A DNA stretch of 64,000 nucleotides from JBQLZQ01 sp052168355 (GCA_052168355.1 JBQLZQ010000075.1:10895-74894); one strand, 5' to 3'. Counted from the stretch's first letter, positions 1 to 9,434 are shown. Notes: a model not told the origin generated them from the letters alone. Program-made: numbers and translations.

Positions 1-751
1 CGTCCTGCCAGCTATAGGCGGCGTGGTTCTCGATAAAGCAGTCGGCGTCGATCAGCTTTTTCCAGTTGTCGAACACCGCCACCACGCGCGGGTCGGTATA
101 AGGCACATCGCCGGCCATCAGCTCCATGTGGAAATCCAGGCCGTTGGTCCGCAGATTGAGGTAATCGAACCAGCCGGCGGCGGTCCACAGGAACTTGGTG
201 CCGATGGTTACCGGCGCGATGCCCTCGGCCCGCAGCGCCCCACAGGCGGCCAGCAGGTCGTCGAACGTCTCGGGCACCCCGATGCCGGCCTGCTCGAACA
301 GGTCGGTGCGGTAATACATGCCCCATTGGTAATAGGTGTAGGGCACGCCCCACTGGGCGTCGTCGATGGTCATCGCCGAGGTGGCCGACGCCATGGCGGT
401 GGTCAGGTCGTGTTCTTCCCAGATATCGCTGACATCTTCCAAAAGGCCGCGGTCGACAAAGGCCTTCATGCGCTCGCCCGCGAACCAGAACACCACGTCC
501 GGCGCTTCCGACGTCAGCCAGTTGCGGATCGCCGTCTTGTAGCTTTCATGGTCGAAAACGTTGAACTGGACCTCGATATCCGGATATTCGGCCTGGAAGT
601 CGGCCACCACCTTGTCCCACGCCGCCTTGGGCGCCGGGTCGGAGGTGTTGGCGTTGACGACCAGCGTTCCGGCCAGCGCTGGGGCGCCGTACAAGAGGCT
701 CGCGGCAAGAACGGCCGCAAGGGCGGTGGAAGGGTCACGGGAACGCGCCAT
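1..751 (-). CDS. ABC sugar importer substrate-binding protein (C-terminus beyond window)
   Basis: Periplasmic receptor of a carbohydrate ABC importer (extracellular solute-binding protein family 1). The translation opens with a Sec signal peptide of about 27 residues ending in APALA, then LVVNANTSDPAPKAAWDKV and family-typical stretches such as GVPYTYYQWGMYYRTDL. The start is the ATG complementary to 749-751, with a GAGGAGA ribosome site at 761-767. About 250 residues are visible; family members have 400-430, so the C-terminal part lies before base 1. The gene is divergent from mtnA. The permeases that should follow it are outside the window. The substrate cannot be told from sequence. Confident of family, not of ligand. 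Confidence 0.9.
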   Translation of the reverse strand, partial: MARSRDPSTALAAVLAASLLYGAPALAGTLVVNANTSDPAPKAAWDKVVADFQAEYPDIEVQFNVFDHESYKTAIRNWLTSEAPDVVFWFAGERMKAFVDRGLLEDVSDIWEEHDLTTAMASATSAMTIDDAQWGVPYTYYQWGMYYRTDLFEQAGIGVPETFDDLLAACGALRAEGIAPVTIGTKFLWTAAGWFDYLNLRTNGLDFHMELMAGDVPYTDPRVVAVFDNWKKLIDADCFIENHAAYSWQD

Positions 752-962
752 GGGGATCGGTCTCCTCACTGTAAGACAGGCCACCCTTTCGGCGGGCAAC
801 CGATTGTTCGGCGTCCGATCGCGCCATGATGAGAGGGGCACGCCGGACAGTTGTGAGCATTGTCCGTTACACGGTAGGCGTGTCAAGGCTCCTGTCTTCA
901 CATTCTTTTGTCATATATATGAGTAATCGCCCCAACTGGCGCGGCGGATCGAGGGTCGAAGC

Positions 963-2078
963 ATGAAAATTGACGGGGTTGCCCATCGCACCATCTGGCC
1001 CGATGCCGGGCGGCAATGGGTCGGGATCATCGACCAGACCGTTCTGCCGCACCGGTTCGAAACGGTGCGCCTGGTCACGGTCGAGGATGCCGCGCGGGCC
1101 ATCGAGGACATGCAGGTGCGCGGCGCGCCGCTGATCGGCGCCACCGCCGCCTATGGGATGGCCCTGGCGGTGCGCGACGATGCCTCGGACGAGGCCATCG
1201 ACAGGGCTTACGAGCGTTTGGCGGCGACCCGCCCGACGGCGATCAATCTGCGCTGGGCGCTGGACCGGATACGCGGGCGCTTGCGCAACCGTCCACGGGA
1301 CGATCGCGCCGACGCGGCGTGGACCGTGGCCGCCGACCTGTGCGACGAGGATGTGGCCATAAACCGCGGCATCGGCCGCCACGGGCTGGAGATCCTGCGC
1401 CGCGCCGCCGCCGCCAAACCGGCGGGCCAGCCGGTCAACGTGCTGACCCACTGCAACGCCGGTTGGCTGGCGACGGTGGATTGGGGCACCGCCACCGCTC
1501 CCCTTTACATGGCCCATGACGAGGGCCTGCCGGTCCATGTCTGGGTCGACGAAACGCGGCCGCGCAACCAGGGCGCCTCGCTGACGGCGTGGGAACTGGG
1601 GCATCACGGCGTCCCCCACACCGTCATCGCCGACAATGTGGGCGGCCATTTGATGCAGCACGGCATGGTGGATCTGTGCATCGTCGGCACCGACCGCACC
1701 ACCGCCACCGGCGACGTCGCCAACAAGATCGGCACCTATCTGAAGGCCCTGGCCGCCCGCGACAACGGCGTGCCGTTCTATGTCGCCCTGCCGTCGCCGA
1801 CCATCGACTGGACCGTCGCCGACGGGGTGGCGGAAATCCCCATCGAGCAGCGCGGCGGGGACGAGGTTTCGCGCATCGCCGGGCGCACCGACGCGGGCGA
1901 GGTCGTGTCGGTCACCGTCACGCCGGAGGGCAGCCCCGTCGCCAACTACGCCTTCGACGTGACGCCGGCCAGGCTGGTCACCGGCCTGATCACCGAACGC
2001 GGTATCGCCGAAGCCTCCGCCGAGGGGCTTGACGCCCTGTTTCCGGACCGGGGCGGGGAGAGGGGCGACCCTTTGTGA
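963..2078 (+). CDS. mtnA: S-methyl-5-thioribose-1-phosphate isomerase
   Basis: Isomerises 5-methylthioribose 1-phosphate to 5-methylthioribulose 1-phosphate in methionine salvage or the methylthioribose DHAP shunt; cytosolic. The 371 residues match the usual MtnA length. Visible signatures: VRGAPLIGATAAYGMA near the N-terminus, THCNAGWLAT with the catalytic Cys at about 164, DETRPRNQGASLTAWEL, and VGTDRTTATGDVANKIGTY with the catalytic Asp at about 244. The gene stands alone, divergent from a sugar-binding protein. Its partner kinase mtnK lies 8.3 kb downstream on the other strand. A homologous alternative is ribose-1,5-bisphosphate isomerase, but the presence of mtnK argues for MtnA. Confidence 0.93.
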   Translation: MKIDGVAHRTIWPDAGRQWVGIIDQTVLPHRFETVRLVTVEDAARAIEDMQVRGAPLIGATAAYGMALAVRDDASDEAIDRAYERLAATRPTAINLRWALDRIRGRLRNRPRDDRADAAWTVAADLCDEDVAINRGIGRHGLEILRRAAAAKPAGQPVNVLTHCNAGWLATVDWGTATAPLYMAHDEGLPVHVWVDETRPRNQGASLTAWELGHHGVPHTVIADNVGGHLMQHGMVDLCIVGTDRTTATGDVANKIGTYLKALAARDNGVPFYVALPSPTIDWTVADGVAEIPIEQRGGDEVSRIAGRTDAGEVVSVTVTPEGSPVANYAFDVTPARLVTGLITERGIAEASAEGLDALFPDRGGERGDPL

Positions 2079-2664
2079 CTGCCGGGGCTCCGCCAACGCG
2101 TTGCCGGTTCGGCGGGACGATTACTCCGCCGTCCGTTCCCTATACAGCGTCGGATCAATAATAAAACTGGTAAACAGTGTCCAGAAACATCCGTGACGCC
2201 GGATGGGTCATTTTGTTTTTGGTTAATTCTTGTTTTCTTAGTAATTGTTGTGTATTGTCTTTTTTGTGCTGAAAGGCGCGACAGACGGGAGAGAGCGTGG
2301 CTTATGCGGCGGGTCCTTGGGCCGCCGGGTAGTGGCGCCGCGAAGCGGCGGGTGGCGACGATCTTCGACGTCGCGATGAACGCCTGTCTTCCGCACATCC
2401 AAATCGCATAACCGGAGACCGGTACGTGCCGTTGGCCCATGGGGCTGGGCCCGGACTCTCGGCCGCGTCGCGCGCCAACGCCCCCGTCCGCTCCGTCGAT
2501 CGCATGGGATTGAACGAACCCGCCAAGGCGGGGCGCGTGCGGACGATGGCCCGGAACCGGCAAGCGCTGATCGATGGAAGACGCACCGATCGGTCCGTCG
2601 GGCCGCCATCCTCGTCGAACTCGGTGTCGTGTTGGGTTTAAACGCTGTTCTGGGAGTACATGCA
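2079..2664. other. 586-base intergenic region, no convincing gene
   Basis: Between mtnA and the cytochrome gene. Bases 2150-2275 are markedly AT-rich for this genome, and T runs at about 2211-2260 make this the likely promoter zone of the downstream gene. A GTG-initiated 72-codon frame (2193-2411) would encode one hydrophobic helix, but no ribosome site precedes it and the second half reads like random GC-rich sequence. No clear terminator or structured RNA was seen. Confidence 0.5.
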
Positions 2665-4422
2665 ATGCCATCTCGTTCGTCGACCCCCGTGCTGCTGGTG
2701 GTCCTGCACTGGGCGTCGGTCGTCGCGATTACCGTTAGTGTTTTGTCGGGTTTGCGGATCGCCGCGGACGATCCGGACTCCGTCGTTAGCCGTTTTGTCG
2801 CCCCCATCACCCTCTACGGCCAGGTCCACGAGATACACGCCCTGGCCGGGCTTGCCGTGGTCAGCGTGGCCCTGGCCTATGTGGCGTATATGTGGTTCGG
2901 CGCGCACGGCGGCCGCCTGCGGATCCCGCCTCGGCCCCGGCAGGGCGGCAATAGGCGGCTGACATGGCGGCGTCGCAACCTCATCGTCTATCGCGTGATG
3001 TTCGCGCTGATCGCGGTCATGGGCGTCACCGGCGGCCTGCTCTACTTCGACTGGATCCCGTCGACGGGCGCGGCCTCGTGGTGGCTGCAGTCGGTGCATC
3101 TGGCGTCGGCCTGGGGCGTGCTCGCCATGACGCTTCTGCATGTGGTGGCCCAATACATGTTCGGCGCCGCGCCGGCCCAGGCCCTGGGCCGGCGCCTGCG
3201 GCAGGGACTCGACTGGCTGCTCAAGATGCTGCGTCCTCGGGCCGAACGGGCCGGCCACAAGGGCCGGCTGCTGTCCCGCCCCGCGATGGTCCTGGCGGCG
3301 ACGGCGGCCATCGGCGCCGCCGCCGGCGCGAGCATGTTGCGGGCGGACACGACCGTCTACATCGATCTGCCGCTCGCGAACGTGGCGCCGACCGAGGCGC
3401 CGCGTCTCGACGGCAGGACCGAAGACGCCGTCTGGACCGCCACGGCCCCCGCCCGGGTCATGACGCGGGAAGGGATCAACCTTCCGGGCGGCGAGAGCCT
3501 TGTCGAGGTGCGCGCCGCCCAGGACGGGGAGCACATCTATTTCCTGTTCCGCTGGCAGGACCCCACCCGCAGTTACAAGCATCTGCCGCTGATCAAGACG
3601 GCCGCGGGCTGGAGGCTGCTCCACGAGGAATACGATATCGAGGACGAGGACCTCTACTACGAGGACAAGTTCGCCGTCCTGCTCAGCCTCAAGCCCGTGA
3701 TCGGCGGCGGCGTCACCCATCTTGGCCCCCGGCCGCTCGCCGGCCGGCCAGGCGGCCTATCCGGTCGCGGCCTGCACTACACGACCGACGGCTCCATCGC
3801 CGACATGTGGCAGTGGAAGTCCGTACGCAGCCAGCCCCTCGGCGGGCTCGACGACGATTTCTTTGGGCCTCCCGTCGAACCCAAGGAGGCCGAGATCGCC
3901 GGCACCGCCCGCTACAAGGGCGGCTATGTCACGGATCCCGGCACCATCGGCTCGGCCAACAACTTCAAGCACGAGGGGCCGGGCGGCTACCGTGGCGAGG
4001 TCATTCCGCTCCGCCTGCCGGCCGACCATGCGGCCCTGGCGCGGCGTCTCGGCCCGCTCAACCCCGGCCCGGAGGCGGACGCGCAGGTCCCGTGGGCGAT
4101 GTACGAGGGCGAATCCGCCGACTACACGCCGGAACTCGACGCCGCCATCCCGGTCGGCGCCATCGTTCCCGGCGTCCTCATCAAGGGTCAAGCCACCATC
4201 GAGGGCGACCGGGGCGACGTGCACACCGCCGCGGAATGGCGCGACGGCTGGTGGACGCTGGAGACGCGCCGCCGGCTGGATACCGGCAGCCCGAACGACG
4301 TCGCGATCGCCGCCGGGATCCCCGTCTATCTGTGGGTCAGCGTGTTCGATGCCTCGCAGACCCGTCACAGCCGCCACATGCGGCCTCTCCGGCTGATGAT
4401 GGCCGAGGCCGCCGGGTCCTGA
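2665..4422 (+). CDS. Cytochrome b561-like membrane domain fused to ethylbenzene dehydrogenase-type heme-binding domain
   Basis: A 585-residue redox protein. Residues 1-225 contain about five membrane helices with paired histidines (LHWAS near residue 15, VHEIHAL near 65, further His in the later helices), as in cytochrome b561/b6-type diheme domains. From about 230 to the end the protein resembles the heme-b-binding gamma-subunit domain of ethylbenzene dehydrogenase and related DMSO reductase-family enzymes (EVRAAQDGEHIYFLFRWQD, WRDGWWTLETRRRLDTG). The start at 2665 is preferred over an in-frame ATG at 2629 because GGGAG at 2652-2656 sits 8 bases upstream of 2665. It probably carries electrons between the quinone pool and a periplasmic partner. 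No molybdoenzyme gene is adjacent, so its partner is unknown. Confidence 0.75.
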   Translation: MPSRSSTPVLLVVLHWASVVAITVSVLSGLRIAADDPDSVVSRFVAPITLYGQVHEIHALAGLAVVSVALAYVAYMWFGAHGGRLRIPPRPRQGGNRRLTWRRRNLIVYRVMFALIAVMGVTGGLLYFDWIPSTGAASWWLQSVHLASAWGVLAMTLLHVVAQYMFGAAPAQALGRRLRQGLDWLLKMLRPRAERAGHKGRLLSRPAMVLAATAAIGAAAGASMLRADTTVYIDLPLANVAPTEAPRLDGRTEDAVWTATAPARVMTREGINLPGGESLVEVRAAQDGEHIYFLFRWQDPTRSYKHLPLIKTAAGWRLLHEEYDIEDEDLYYEDKFAVLLSLKPVIGGGVTHLGPRPLAGRPGGLSGRGLHYTTDGSIADMWQWKSVRSQPLGGLDDDFFGPPVEPKEAEIAGTARYKGGYVTDPGTIGSANNFKHEGPGGYRGEVIPLRLPADHAALARRLGPLNPGPEADAQVPWAMYEGESADYTPELDAAIPVGAIVPGVLIKGQATIEGDRGDVHTAAEWRDGWWTLETRRRLDTGSPNDVAIAAGIPVYLWVSVFDASQTRHSRHMRPLRLMMAEAAGS

Positions 4423-4474
4423 CCGGCGCGGGTCTCCCCAATCTTGCTGCCGGACATGCAGGTCGCGGCAAAGG

Positions 4475-4506
4475 GGGGAGGTCGCTCGGCAGCCGACGAT
4501 CTCCCC
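4475..4506 (+). terminator. Strong hairpin after the cytochrome gene
   Basis: GGGGAGGTCG and TCGG pair with CCGA and CGATCTCCCC around a CAG loop, with one bulge and one G-U pair. There is no T run on the plus strand, so it may be a 3' stabilising structure rather than a classic intrinsic terminator. Confidence 0.4.
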
Positions 4507-4621
4507 TATCCCGCGCGCCCTCACGCCTCGGGCTGACCACCCGGCCGACCTGACGGCGCGGTTCTCGTGACGGCGGTGCTCATCTATTCTCCGGTCAGGT
4601 TGGATAGAAGCCTTCAATGCC

Positions 4622-4649
4622 TTGACATGCATATGCACGACACTATCTT
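4622..4649 (+). promoter_or_regulatory. Promoter of marR with embedded palindromic operator
   Basis: TTGACA (4622-4627) and TATCTT (4644-4649) are separated by 16 bases. The spacer contains the perfect palindrome TGCATATGCA (4628-4637). The same motif recurs with one change upstream of the efflux operon, so MarR probably binds both. The ATG at 4656 lies so close to the -10 box that the message would be almost leaderless. Confidence 0.55.
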
Positions 4650-4655
4650 TATCCC

Positions 4656-5084
4656 ATGAGTGATGCCGCCCTTGCCCGCGATATGTGCGTCTGCTTTGGC
4701 GTGCGCCATGCCGCGCGGATCCTGACCCGCGCCTATGACGAGGCGTTGCGGCCCGCCGGTCTGAAGGCGACGCAGTTCTCGATCCTGACGGCGCTGTCCC
4801 TGGCCGGGAAGATCTCGATCACGGCCCTGGCCGACCTGATGGGTCACGACCGCAGCACCATGTCGCGCAACCTGCGGCCGCTGGAGCGCGACGGCCTTGT
4901 GACCCTGTCGCCGGAAGGCGCCCGCCGGGTCAGGACCGTCAGCATCACCACGGCCGGCCGGGAGCGCTACGAGGCCGCGTACCCCTTGTGGACCCAGGCC
5001 CAGGCACAGGCGCTGTCGCGCATGGGCACGGACGGCTGGCCAAAGCTCAAGGCCGATCTGGCGACCTTGGAGAGCGCCATGTGA
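4656..5084 (+). CDS. MarR-family transcriptional regulator
   Basis: A 142-residue winged-helix regulator. The central segment LKATQFSILTALSLAG, LADLMGHDRSTMSRNLRPLE and GLVTLSPEGARRVRTVSIT is the typical MarR DNA-binding region with recognition helix and wing. It lies directly upstream of, and in the same direction as, an RND efflux adaptor and pump. The two intervals share a palindromic operator-like motif. The simplest reading is a ligand-responsive repressor of itself and the pump. The inducer is unknown. The start at 4656 leaves no visible ribosome site, consistent with near-leaderless translation. Confidence 0.88.
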   Translation: MSDAALARDMCVCFGVRHAARILTRAYDEALRPAGLKATQFSILTALSLAGKISITALADLMGHDRSTMSRNLRPLERDGLVTLSPEGARRVRTVSITTAGRERYEAAYPLWTQAQAQALSRMGTDGWPKLKADLATLESAM

Positions 5085-5123
5085 TCCGACCCCTGGCCAA
5101 ACGCCATTCTGCGTCTAAGTGAC

Positions 5124-5135
5124 GTGTATATGCAC
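5124..5135 (+). promoter_or_regulatory. Probable MarR operator upstream of the efflux operon
   Basis: GTGTATATGCAC is a near-palindrome that shares 10 of 11 positions with the motif in the marR promoter (TGCATATGCAC). It lies 38 bases before the adaptor start codon, where a repressor could block transcription. Confidence 0.5.
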
Positions 5136-5172
5136 TATATCACGGTGCGTCCCGACTGAGAGGTTGCCAAGC

Positions 5173-6306
5173 ATGACCGGCCCGTCCGCCCGTTTTCTTC
5201 TGTCCGCCGCTGTCCGGCTGGGGATTGCCGGTCTGATGATCGCCTCCATGGCCGGCGGCATCGTGCTGCTGCATGCCCGCGCCGATGCCGGCCGGTCGGA
5301 TGTGGCGGCGCCGCCGCTGCCGGTCGCCACCCAGACCGCGCGGCTGGAGCCGGGGTACCGGGTCACCGACCGGTTCGTCGGGCGGCTGGAGCCGGCGCGG
5401 CGCACCAGTCTGGCCTTCGAACGGTCCGGGCTGGTCACCGAGATCCTGGCCGACGAGGGCGACGTTCTGGCGGCGGGGCAGGTCGTCGCCCGGCTGGACG
5501 TGGACCCGCTGAATGCCGAGCGCAGGCGGCTGGAGGCCGAAAAGGCGGCCGTCGCCGCCGATCTGGATCTGGCGCGGCGGACCCTGGACCGGCAGCGCAC
5601 CCTGACCGCCCAGGGCCATGCCAGCGCCCAGCGTCTCGATGAAACCCGGCTGGCGGTCACGGCCCTGGAATCCCGGGTGCTGGCGCTGGAGGCGGCGATC
5701 CTGACCGTCGACATCGACATCGCCAAGTCGGCGCTGCGGACGCCGTTCGCCGGCACCGTGTCGGGCCGGCATGTCGACGAGGGCGCGGTGGTGACCGGCG
5801 GCCGCGCGGTCGTCGATTTGCTTGAAACGGACCGGCCCCAGGTCCGGGTCGGCGTCTCGCCCGAGGCCGCGCGGGCCATCGAGGCAGGTGCCGCCGTGAC
5901 GCTGGAGGCCGGCGGCCGGGCGCTCGCCGCCGGTGCCGTCCGGGTCCGCCCGGACCTGGCCACCGACACCCGCACGGCGACCCTGCTGATCGACGTCGCG
6001 GCGGCCGAGGGCGCCGTCTTCGGCGATGTCGTGGCGCTTCATGTCGACCGCTTCGTGGCGGATCCCGGCCTGTGGCTGCCGCTCGACGCGCTGGTCGAGG
6101 GCCAGCGCGGGCTATGGACCGTGCTGACCGTGGTCGACGGCGCCGCCGGCCCGACCGTGGCGCGGGAGGCGGTGGAGCTGCTGCGGGTCGCCGACGGACG
6201 GGCCTTCGTGCGCGGCACGCTGGTCGAGGGCGCGCGGGTGGTCGTCGGCCATCCCGACCGGGTGGTGCCGGGCCAGGCCGTCGCCCTGGCCGGACCCGTA
6301 TCGTGA
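5173..6306 (+). CDS. RND efflux periplasmic adaptor (membrane fusion protein)
   Basis: The 377-residue adaptor links the inner-membrane RND pump to an outer-membrane channel. It has an N-terminal membrane anchor (RLGIAGLMIASMAGGIVLL), a lipoyl-like half around LAFERSGLVTEILADEGDVL, a long coiled-coil hairpin (about 115-190, rich in RRLEAEKAAVAADLDLARR-type heptads), the second lipoyl half (ALRTPFAGTVSGRHVDEGAVV) and a beta-barrel domain. The start at 5173 is chosen over an in-frame ATG at 5119 because GAGAGG at 5159-5164 fits it. Its stop overlaps the start of the pump gene, so the two are translationally coupled. No outer-membrane factor gene is adjacent. Confidence 0.9.
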   Translation: MTGPSARFLLSAAVRLGIAGLMIASMAGGIVLLHARADAGRSDVAAPPLPVATQTARLEPGYRVTDRFVGRLEPARRTSLAFERSGLVTEILADEGDVLAAGQVVARLDVDPLNAERRRLEAEKAAVAADLDLARRTLDRQRTLTAQGHASAQRLDETRLAVTALESRVLALEAAILTVDIDIAKSALRTPFAGTVSGRHVDEGAVVTGGRAVVDLLETDRPQVRVGVSPEAARAIEAGAAVTLEAGGRALAAGAVRVRPDLATDTRTATLLIDVAAAEGAVFGDVVALHVDRFVADPGLWLPLDALVEGQRGLWTVLTVVDGAAGPTVAREAVELLRVADGRAFVRGTLVEGARVVVGHPDRVVPGQAVALAGPVS

Positions 6307-9300
6307 CCACCTTGTTCTTCCGCGACTGGCGCCTGTTCGCGCTGGCGGTCGGCACGCTGGTGGCGCTCGGCCTGTCGGCCCTGGTGTCCATCGGCCGGCA
6401 GGAAGATCCGACCATCACCAACCTGTTCGCGACCGTCGTCACCGCCTATCCCGGTGCCGATCCGGGGCGGGTCGAGGCCCTGGTGACCGAGCCGATCGAG
6501 GAGGAGCTGCGCACCATTCCGGAGATCGACACCATCGAGTCGACCTCGCGCACCGGCATTTCCGTGGTCCAGGTGGAGCTGTCGTCCTTTATCGGCGAGG
6601 CCGATATCGAGCGGGCCTGGTCGGAAATCCGCGACGCCCTGGCCGACGCCGCGCTGGAGTTTCCCGCCGGCGCCGGCGAGCCGGACTTCGACAACGACCG
6701 CACCGGCGCCTACACCGCCATCAGCGCCATCACCGCCCGGCCGGGCACCGATGTCGCTCCCGGCATCCTGCGCCGCTATGCGGAGATGCTGCAGGACCGG
6801 CTGCGCCAGGTCGCCGACACCAAGCAGGTGGATCTGTTCGGCGCCGACCGCGAGGAAGTGCGGGTCGAGATCGATCCCGTCCGCGTGGCGTCCGTGGGCT
6901 TGACCCCGGCCGCCGTCAGCGCCGCCATCGCCGCCGCCGACGCCAAGGTGCGGGCCGGCCAGGTGCGGGGCGGGCGGTCCGATCTTCTGGTCGAGATCGC
7001 CGGTGAGATCGACGGCCTGCAGCGGGTGCGCGATATTCCGCTGACCGAGGGTGCCGACGGGCGTGTCCTGCGCGTCGCCGACGTCGCCTCCGTGGTCCGC
7101 GCCGTGGTCGACCCACCCGACAGCATCGCCTATGCCGATGGCGACCGCGCGGTGCTGGTGGCGGCGATGATGGAGAACGATCGCCAGGTCGATACCTGGA
7201 CGCAAGGCGTGGACCGCGCCGTCGCCGCGTTCGAGGCGACACTGCCGGCCGGGCTGGAACATCGGCAGATCTTCCAGCAGCGGGCCTACACCGCCGACCG
7301 GCTGTCGAACCTGGCCGGCAACATGGCCATCGGCGTGGGGCTGGTGCTGATCGTGCTGGTCTTCAGCCTGGGCTGGCGGGCGGCCCTGGTGGTGGCCGCG
7401 GTGATCCCGCTGACCGCGCTGGGTACCATCGCCATCCTGCAGACCCTCGGTGTCTCGATCCACCAGATGTCGGTGACCGGTCTGATCGTGGCGCTTGGCC
7501 TGCTGGTCGACGCGGCCATCGTCATGACCGACGAGATCCGCAAGAGGCTGGCCGCCGGCCAGGACCGTCCCACGGCGGTCGGCGACGCGGTCCGCCGCCT
7601 GGCGATGCCGCTGCTGGCTTCCACGGTGACCACGGTCCTGGCCTTTCTGCCGATGGCCCTGCTGCCGGGGCCGGCCGGCGACTTTGTCGGATCGATCGCC
7701 ATCGCCGTCATCGTCATGCTGATCATGTCGCTGCTGCTGGCGGTGACCATCACGCCGGCGCTGGCCGGCTGGCTGTTGCCGGACCCGACGTCGGGGCGCG
7801 GCGGCGGGGTGGCCTTGCGCCCGGTCGTCCGCGCTTTTCGCCGGTCGCTGGATTTGTCGCTGCGCTTCCCCGGTCTGGCCGTTCTGGGCGCCCTGATCCT
7901 GCCGGTGATCGGCTTCGGCGCGTTTCCGTCGCTGACCGCGCAGTTCTTTCCCGGCGTCGACCGCGACCAGTTCCATGTCCAGCTTCGTCTGCCCGGCGGT
8001 GCCGCGATCGGCGAGACGGAACGCCAGGCCAAACGGGCCGAGGCGATCATCCGCGCCGCCGACGGTGTGCGCCACGTCCACTGGGTGATCGGCGAAAGCG
8101 CGCCGTCCTTCTATTACAACATGACCATGAACCAGGACGGCGTGGCCGCCTTCGCCGAGGCGCTGGTGACCACGGAGTCGCCCGCCGCCACCGTCGCCGC
8201 CATCCCGGACCTGCAGCGCCGGCTCGACGCCGCCGTACCCGGCGCCCGGATCCTGGTGCGCGACCTGGTGCAGGGGCCGCCGGTGGGCGCGCCGGTCGAG
8301 CTGCGCCTGGTCGGCCCGGACCTGGAAACCCTGCGCCGGTTGGGCGAGCGGGCGCGGGGGCTGATGGCCGGCGTCTCCGGCGTCACCCACACGCGGGCGA
8401 CCCTGGCCGGCGGCGACCCCACCCTGATCTTCAGCCTGGACGAGGACAAGGTCCGGCTGGCCGGTTTCGACCTCGGCACGGTCGCGGCCCAGTTGGACAT
8501 GGCCCTGGAAGGCGCCGTCGGCGGCTCCCAGATCGAGGGCACGGAGGAAATGCCGGTCCGGGTCCGGGTCGGCGGCGCGGCGCGGGCGTCGGTCGATGCC
8601 GTGCGCGCGCTGGAAGTGGTGGCCGCCGACGGCCCGGCGCTGACGGCGTTGGGCGGGTATGCCGGCGTTCCCCTGGCGGCCCTGGGCACCGCCGCCGTCA
8701 TACCGTCCGAAAGCCCGGTCACCCGGCGCAACGGCGAGCGCGTCAATCTGGTGCAAGGCTATGTGGCGCTCGGCGTTCTGCCGGAGGAGGCGCTGCGGCA
8801 GGTGAGGGCGCTGCTGGCCGAAAGCCCCCTCGACCTGCCGGCGGGCTACCGGCTGGAATTCGGCGGCGATGCGGACGCCAGGGCCGAGACCGTACGCAAC
8901 CTGGCCTCCACCCTGGGTCTCGTGGTGACGCTGACCCTGGTGACCATCGTCCTCACCTTCCGCAGCTTCCGCCTGTCGCTGGTGACCGTCGCCGTCGCCG
9001 GCCTGTCGATGGGGCTCAGCCTGCTGGCCCTGGCCGTGTTCGGCTATCCGTTCGGCATCCAGGCGCTGATCGGGGTCATCGGGTCCATCGGCGTGTCGAT
9101 CAACGCCGCGATCATCATCCTGACGGCGCTGCAGCAGGATCCGGGGGCGGCGGCCGGCGACCGCGACAGCATCGCCGGTGTCGTGGCCGGCGCCGGACGT
9201 CACATCGTCTCGACCACGGTGACCACCTTCGGCGGCTTCCTGCCGCTGATCCTGGCCGGAGGCGGGTTTTGGCCGCCCTTCGCCATGGCCGTGGCCGGCG

Positions 9301-9434
9301 GCGTGCTGCTGTCGACAATCGTCTCCTTCTATTTCGTCCCACCGATGTTCGCCCTTACGGTCGGCCGCCGGCGCGAGACGGCCCGGCCCGCCGCCACCGC
9401 CACGCCCGCCCTCAGGCCCGTCGCCGTCCAGTGA
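6303..9434 (+). CDS. RND-family efflux pump inner-membrane permease
   Basis: A 1043-residue proton-driven exporter of the AcrB/HAE type. The GTG start at 6303 overlaps the adaptor stop. The two-fold repeated RND layout is visible: an N-terminal helix, a large periplasmic loop, a helix bundle (NMAIGVGLVLIVLVFSLGWR, VALGLLVDAAIVMTDEIRK), a second periplasmic loop and a second bundle (LGLVVTLTLVTIVLTFRSFR). In helix 4 the usual Asp-Asp pair is Asp-Ala (VDAA), so the proton relay is the variant seen in some RND subfamilies. With MarR and the adaptor it forms a drug or metabolite efflux unit. The substrate is unknown. Confidence 0.93.
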   Translation: MTTLFFRDWRLFALAVGTLVALGLSALVSIGRQEDPTITNLFATVVTAYPGADPGRVEALVTEPIEEELRTIPEIDTIESTSRTGISVVQVELSSFIGEADIERAWSEIRDALADAALEFPAGAGEPDFDNDRTGAYTAISAITARPGTDVAPGILRRYAEMLQDRLRQVADTKQVDLFGADREEVRVEIDPVRVASVGLTPAAVSAAIAAADAKVRAGQVRGGRSDLLVEIAGEIDGLQRVRDIPLTEGADGRVLRVADVASVVRAVVDPPDSIAYADGDRAVLVAAMMENDRQVDTWTQGVDRAVAAFEATLPAGLEHRQIFQQRAYTADRLSNLAGNMAIGVGLVLIVLVFSLGWRAALVVAAVIPLTALGTIAILQTLGVSIHQMSVTGLIVALGLLVDAAIVMTDEIRKRLAAGQDRPTAVGDAVRRLAMPLLASTVTTVLAFLPMALLPGPAGDFVGSIAIAVIVMLIMSLLLAVTITPALAGWLLPDPTSGRGGGVALRPVVRAFRRSLDLSLRFPGLAVLGALILPVIGFGAFPSLTAQFFPGVDRDQFHVQLRLPGGAAIGETERQAKRAEAIIRAADGVRHVHWVIGESAPSFYYNMTMNQDGVAAFAEALVTTESPAATVAAIPDLQRRLDAAVPGARILVRDLVQGPPVGAPVELRLVGPDLETLRRLGERARGLMAGVSGVTHTRATLAGGDPTLIFSLDEDKVRLAGFDLGTVAAQLDMALEGAVGGSQIEGTEEMPVRVRVGGAARASVDAVRALEVVAADGPALTALGGYAGVPLAALGTAAVIPSESPVTRRNGERVNLVQGYVALGVLPEEALRQVRALLAESPLDLPAGYRLEFGGDADARAETVRNLASTLGLVVTLTLVTIVLTFRSFRLSLVTVAVAGLSMGLSLLALAVFGYPFGIQALIGVIGSIGVSINAAIIILTALQQDPGAAAGDRDSIAGVVAGAGRHIVSTTVTTFGGFLPLILAGGGFWPPFAMAVAGGVLLSTIVSFYFVPPMFALTVGRRRETARPAATATPALRPVAVQ

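Noticed and set aside
2193..2411. GTG-started 72-codon frame with one hydrophobic helix in the mtnA spacer
   Set aside because: The hydrophobic run arises from a local AT-rich, T-rich stretch; no ribosome site, and the second half is not protein-like.
6039..9203. Very long minus-strand open frame of over 1000 codons opposite the RND pump
   Set aside because: Composition is His/Gln/Gly/Arg-rich, no family motif, no ribosome site. It is the usual artefact of high GC in the third codon position of the real gene.
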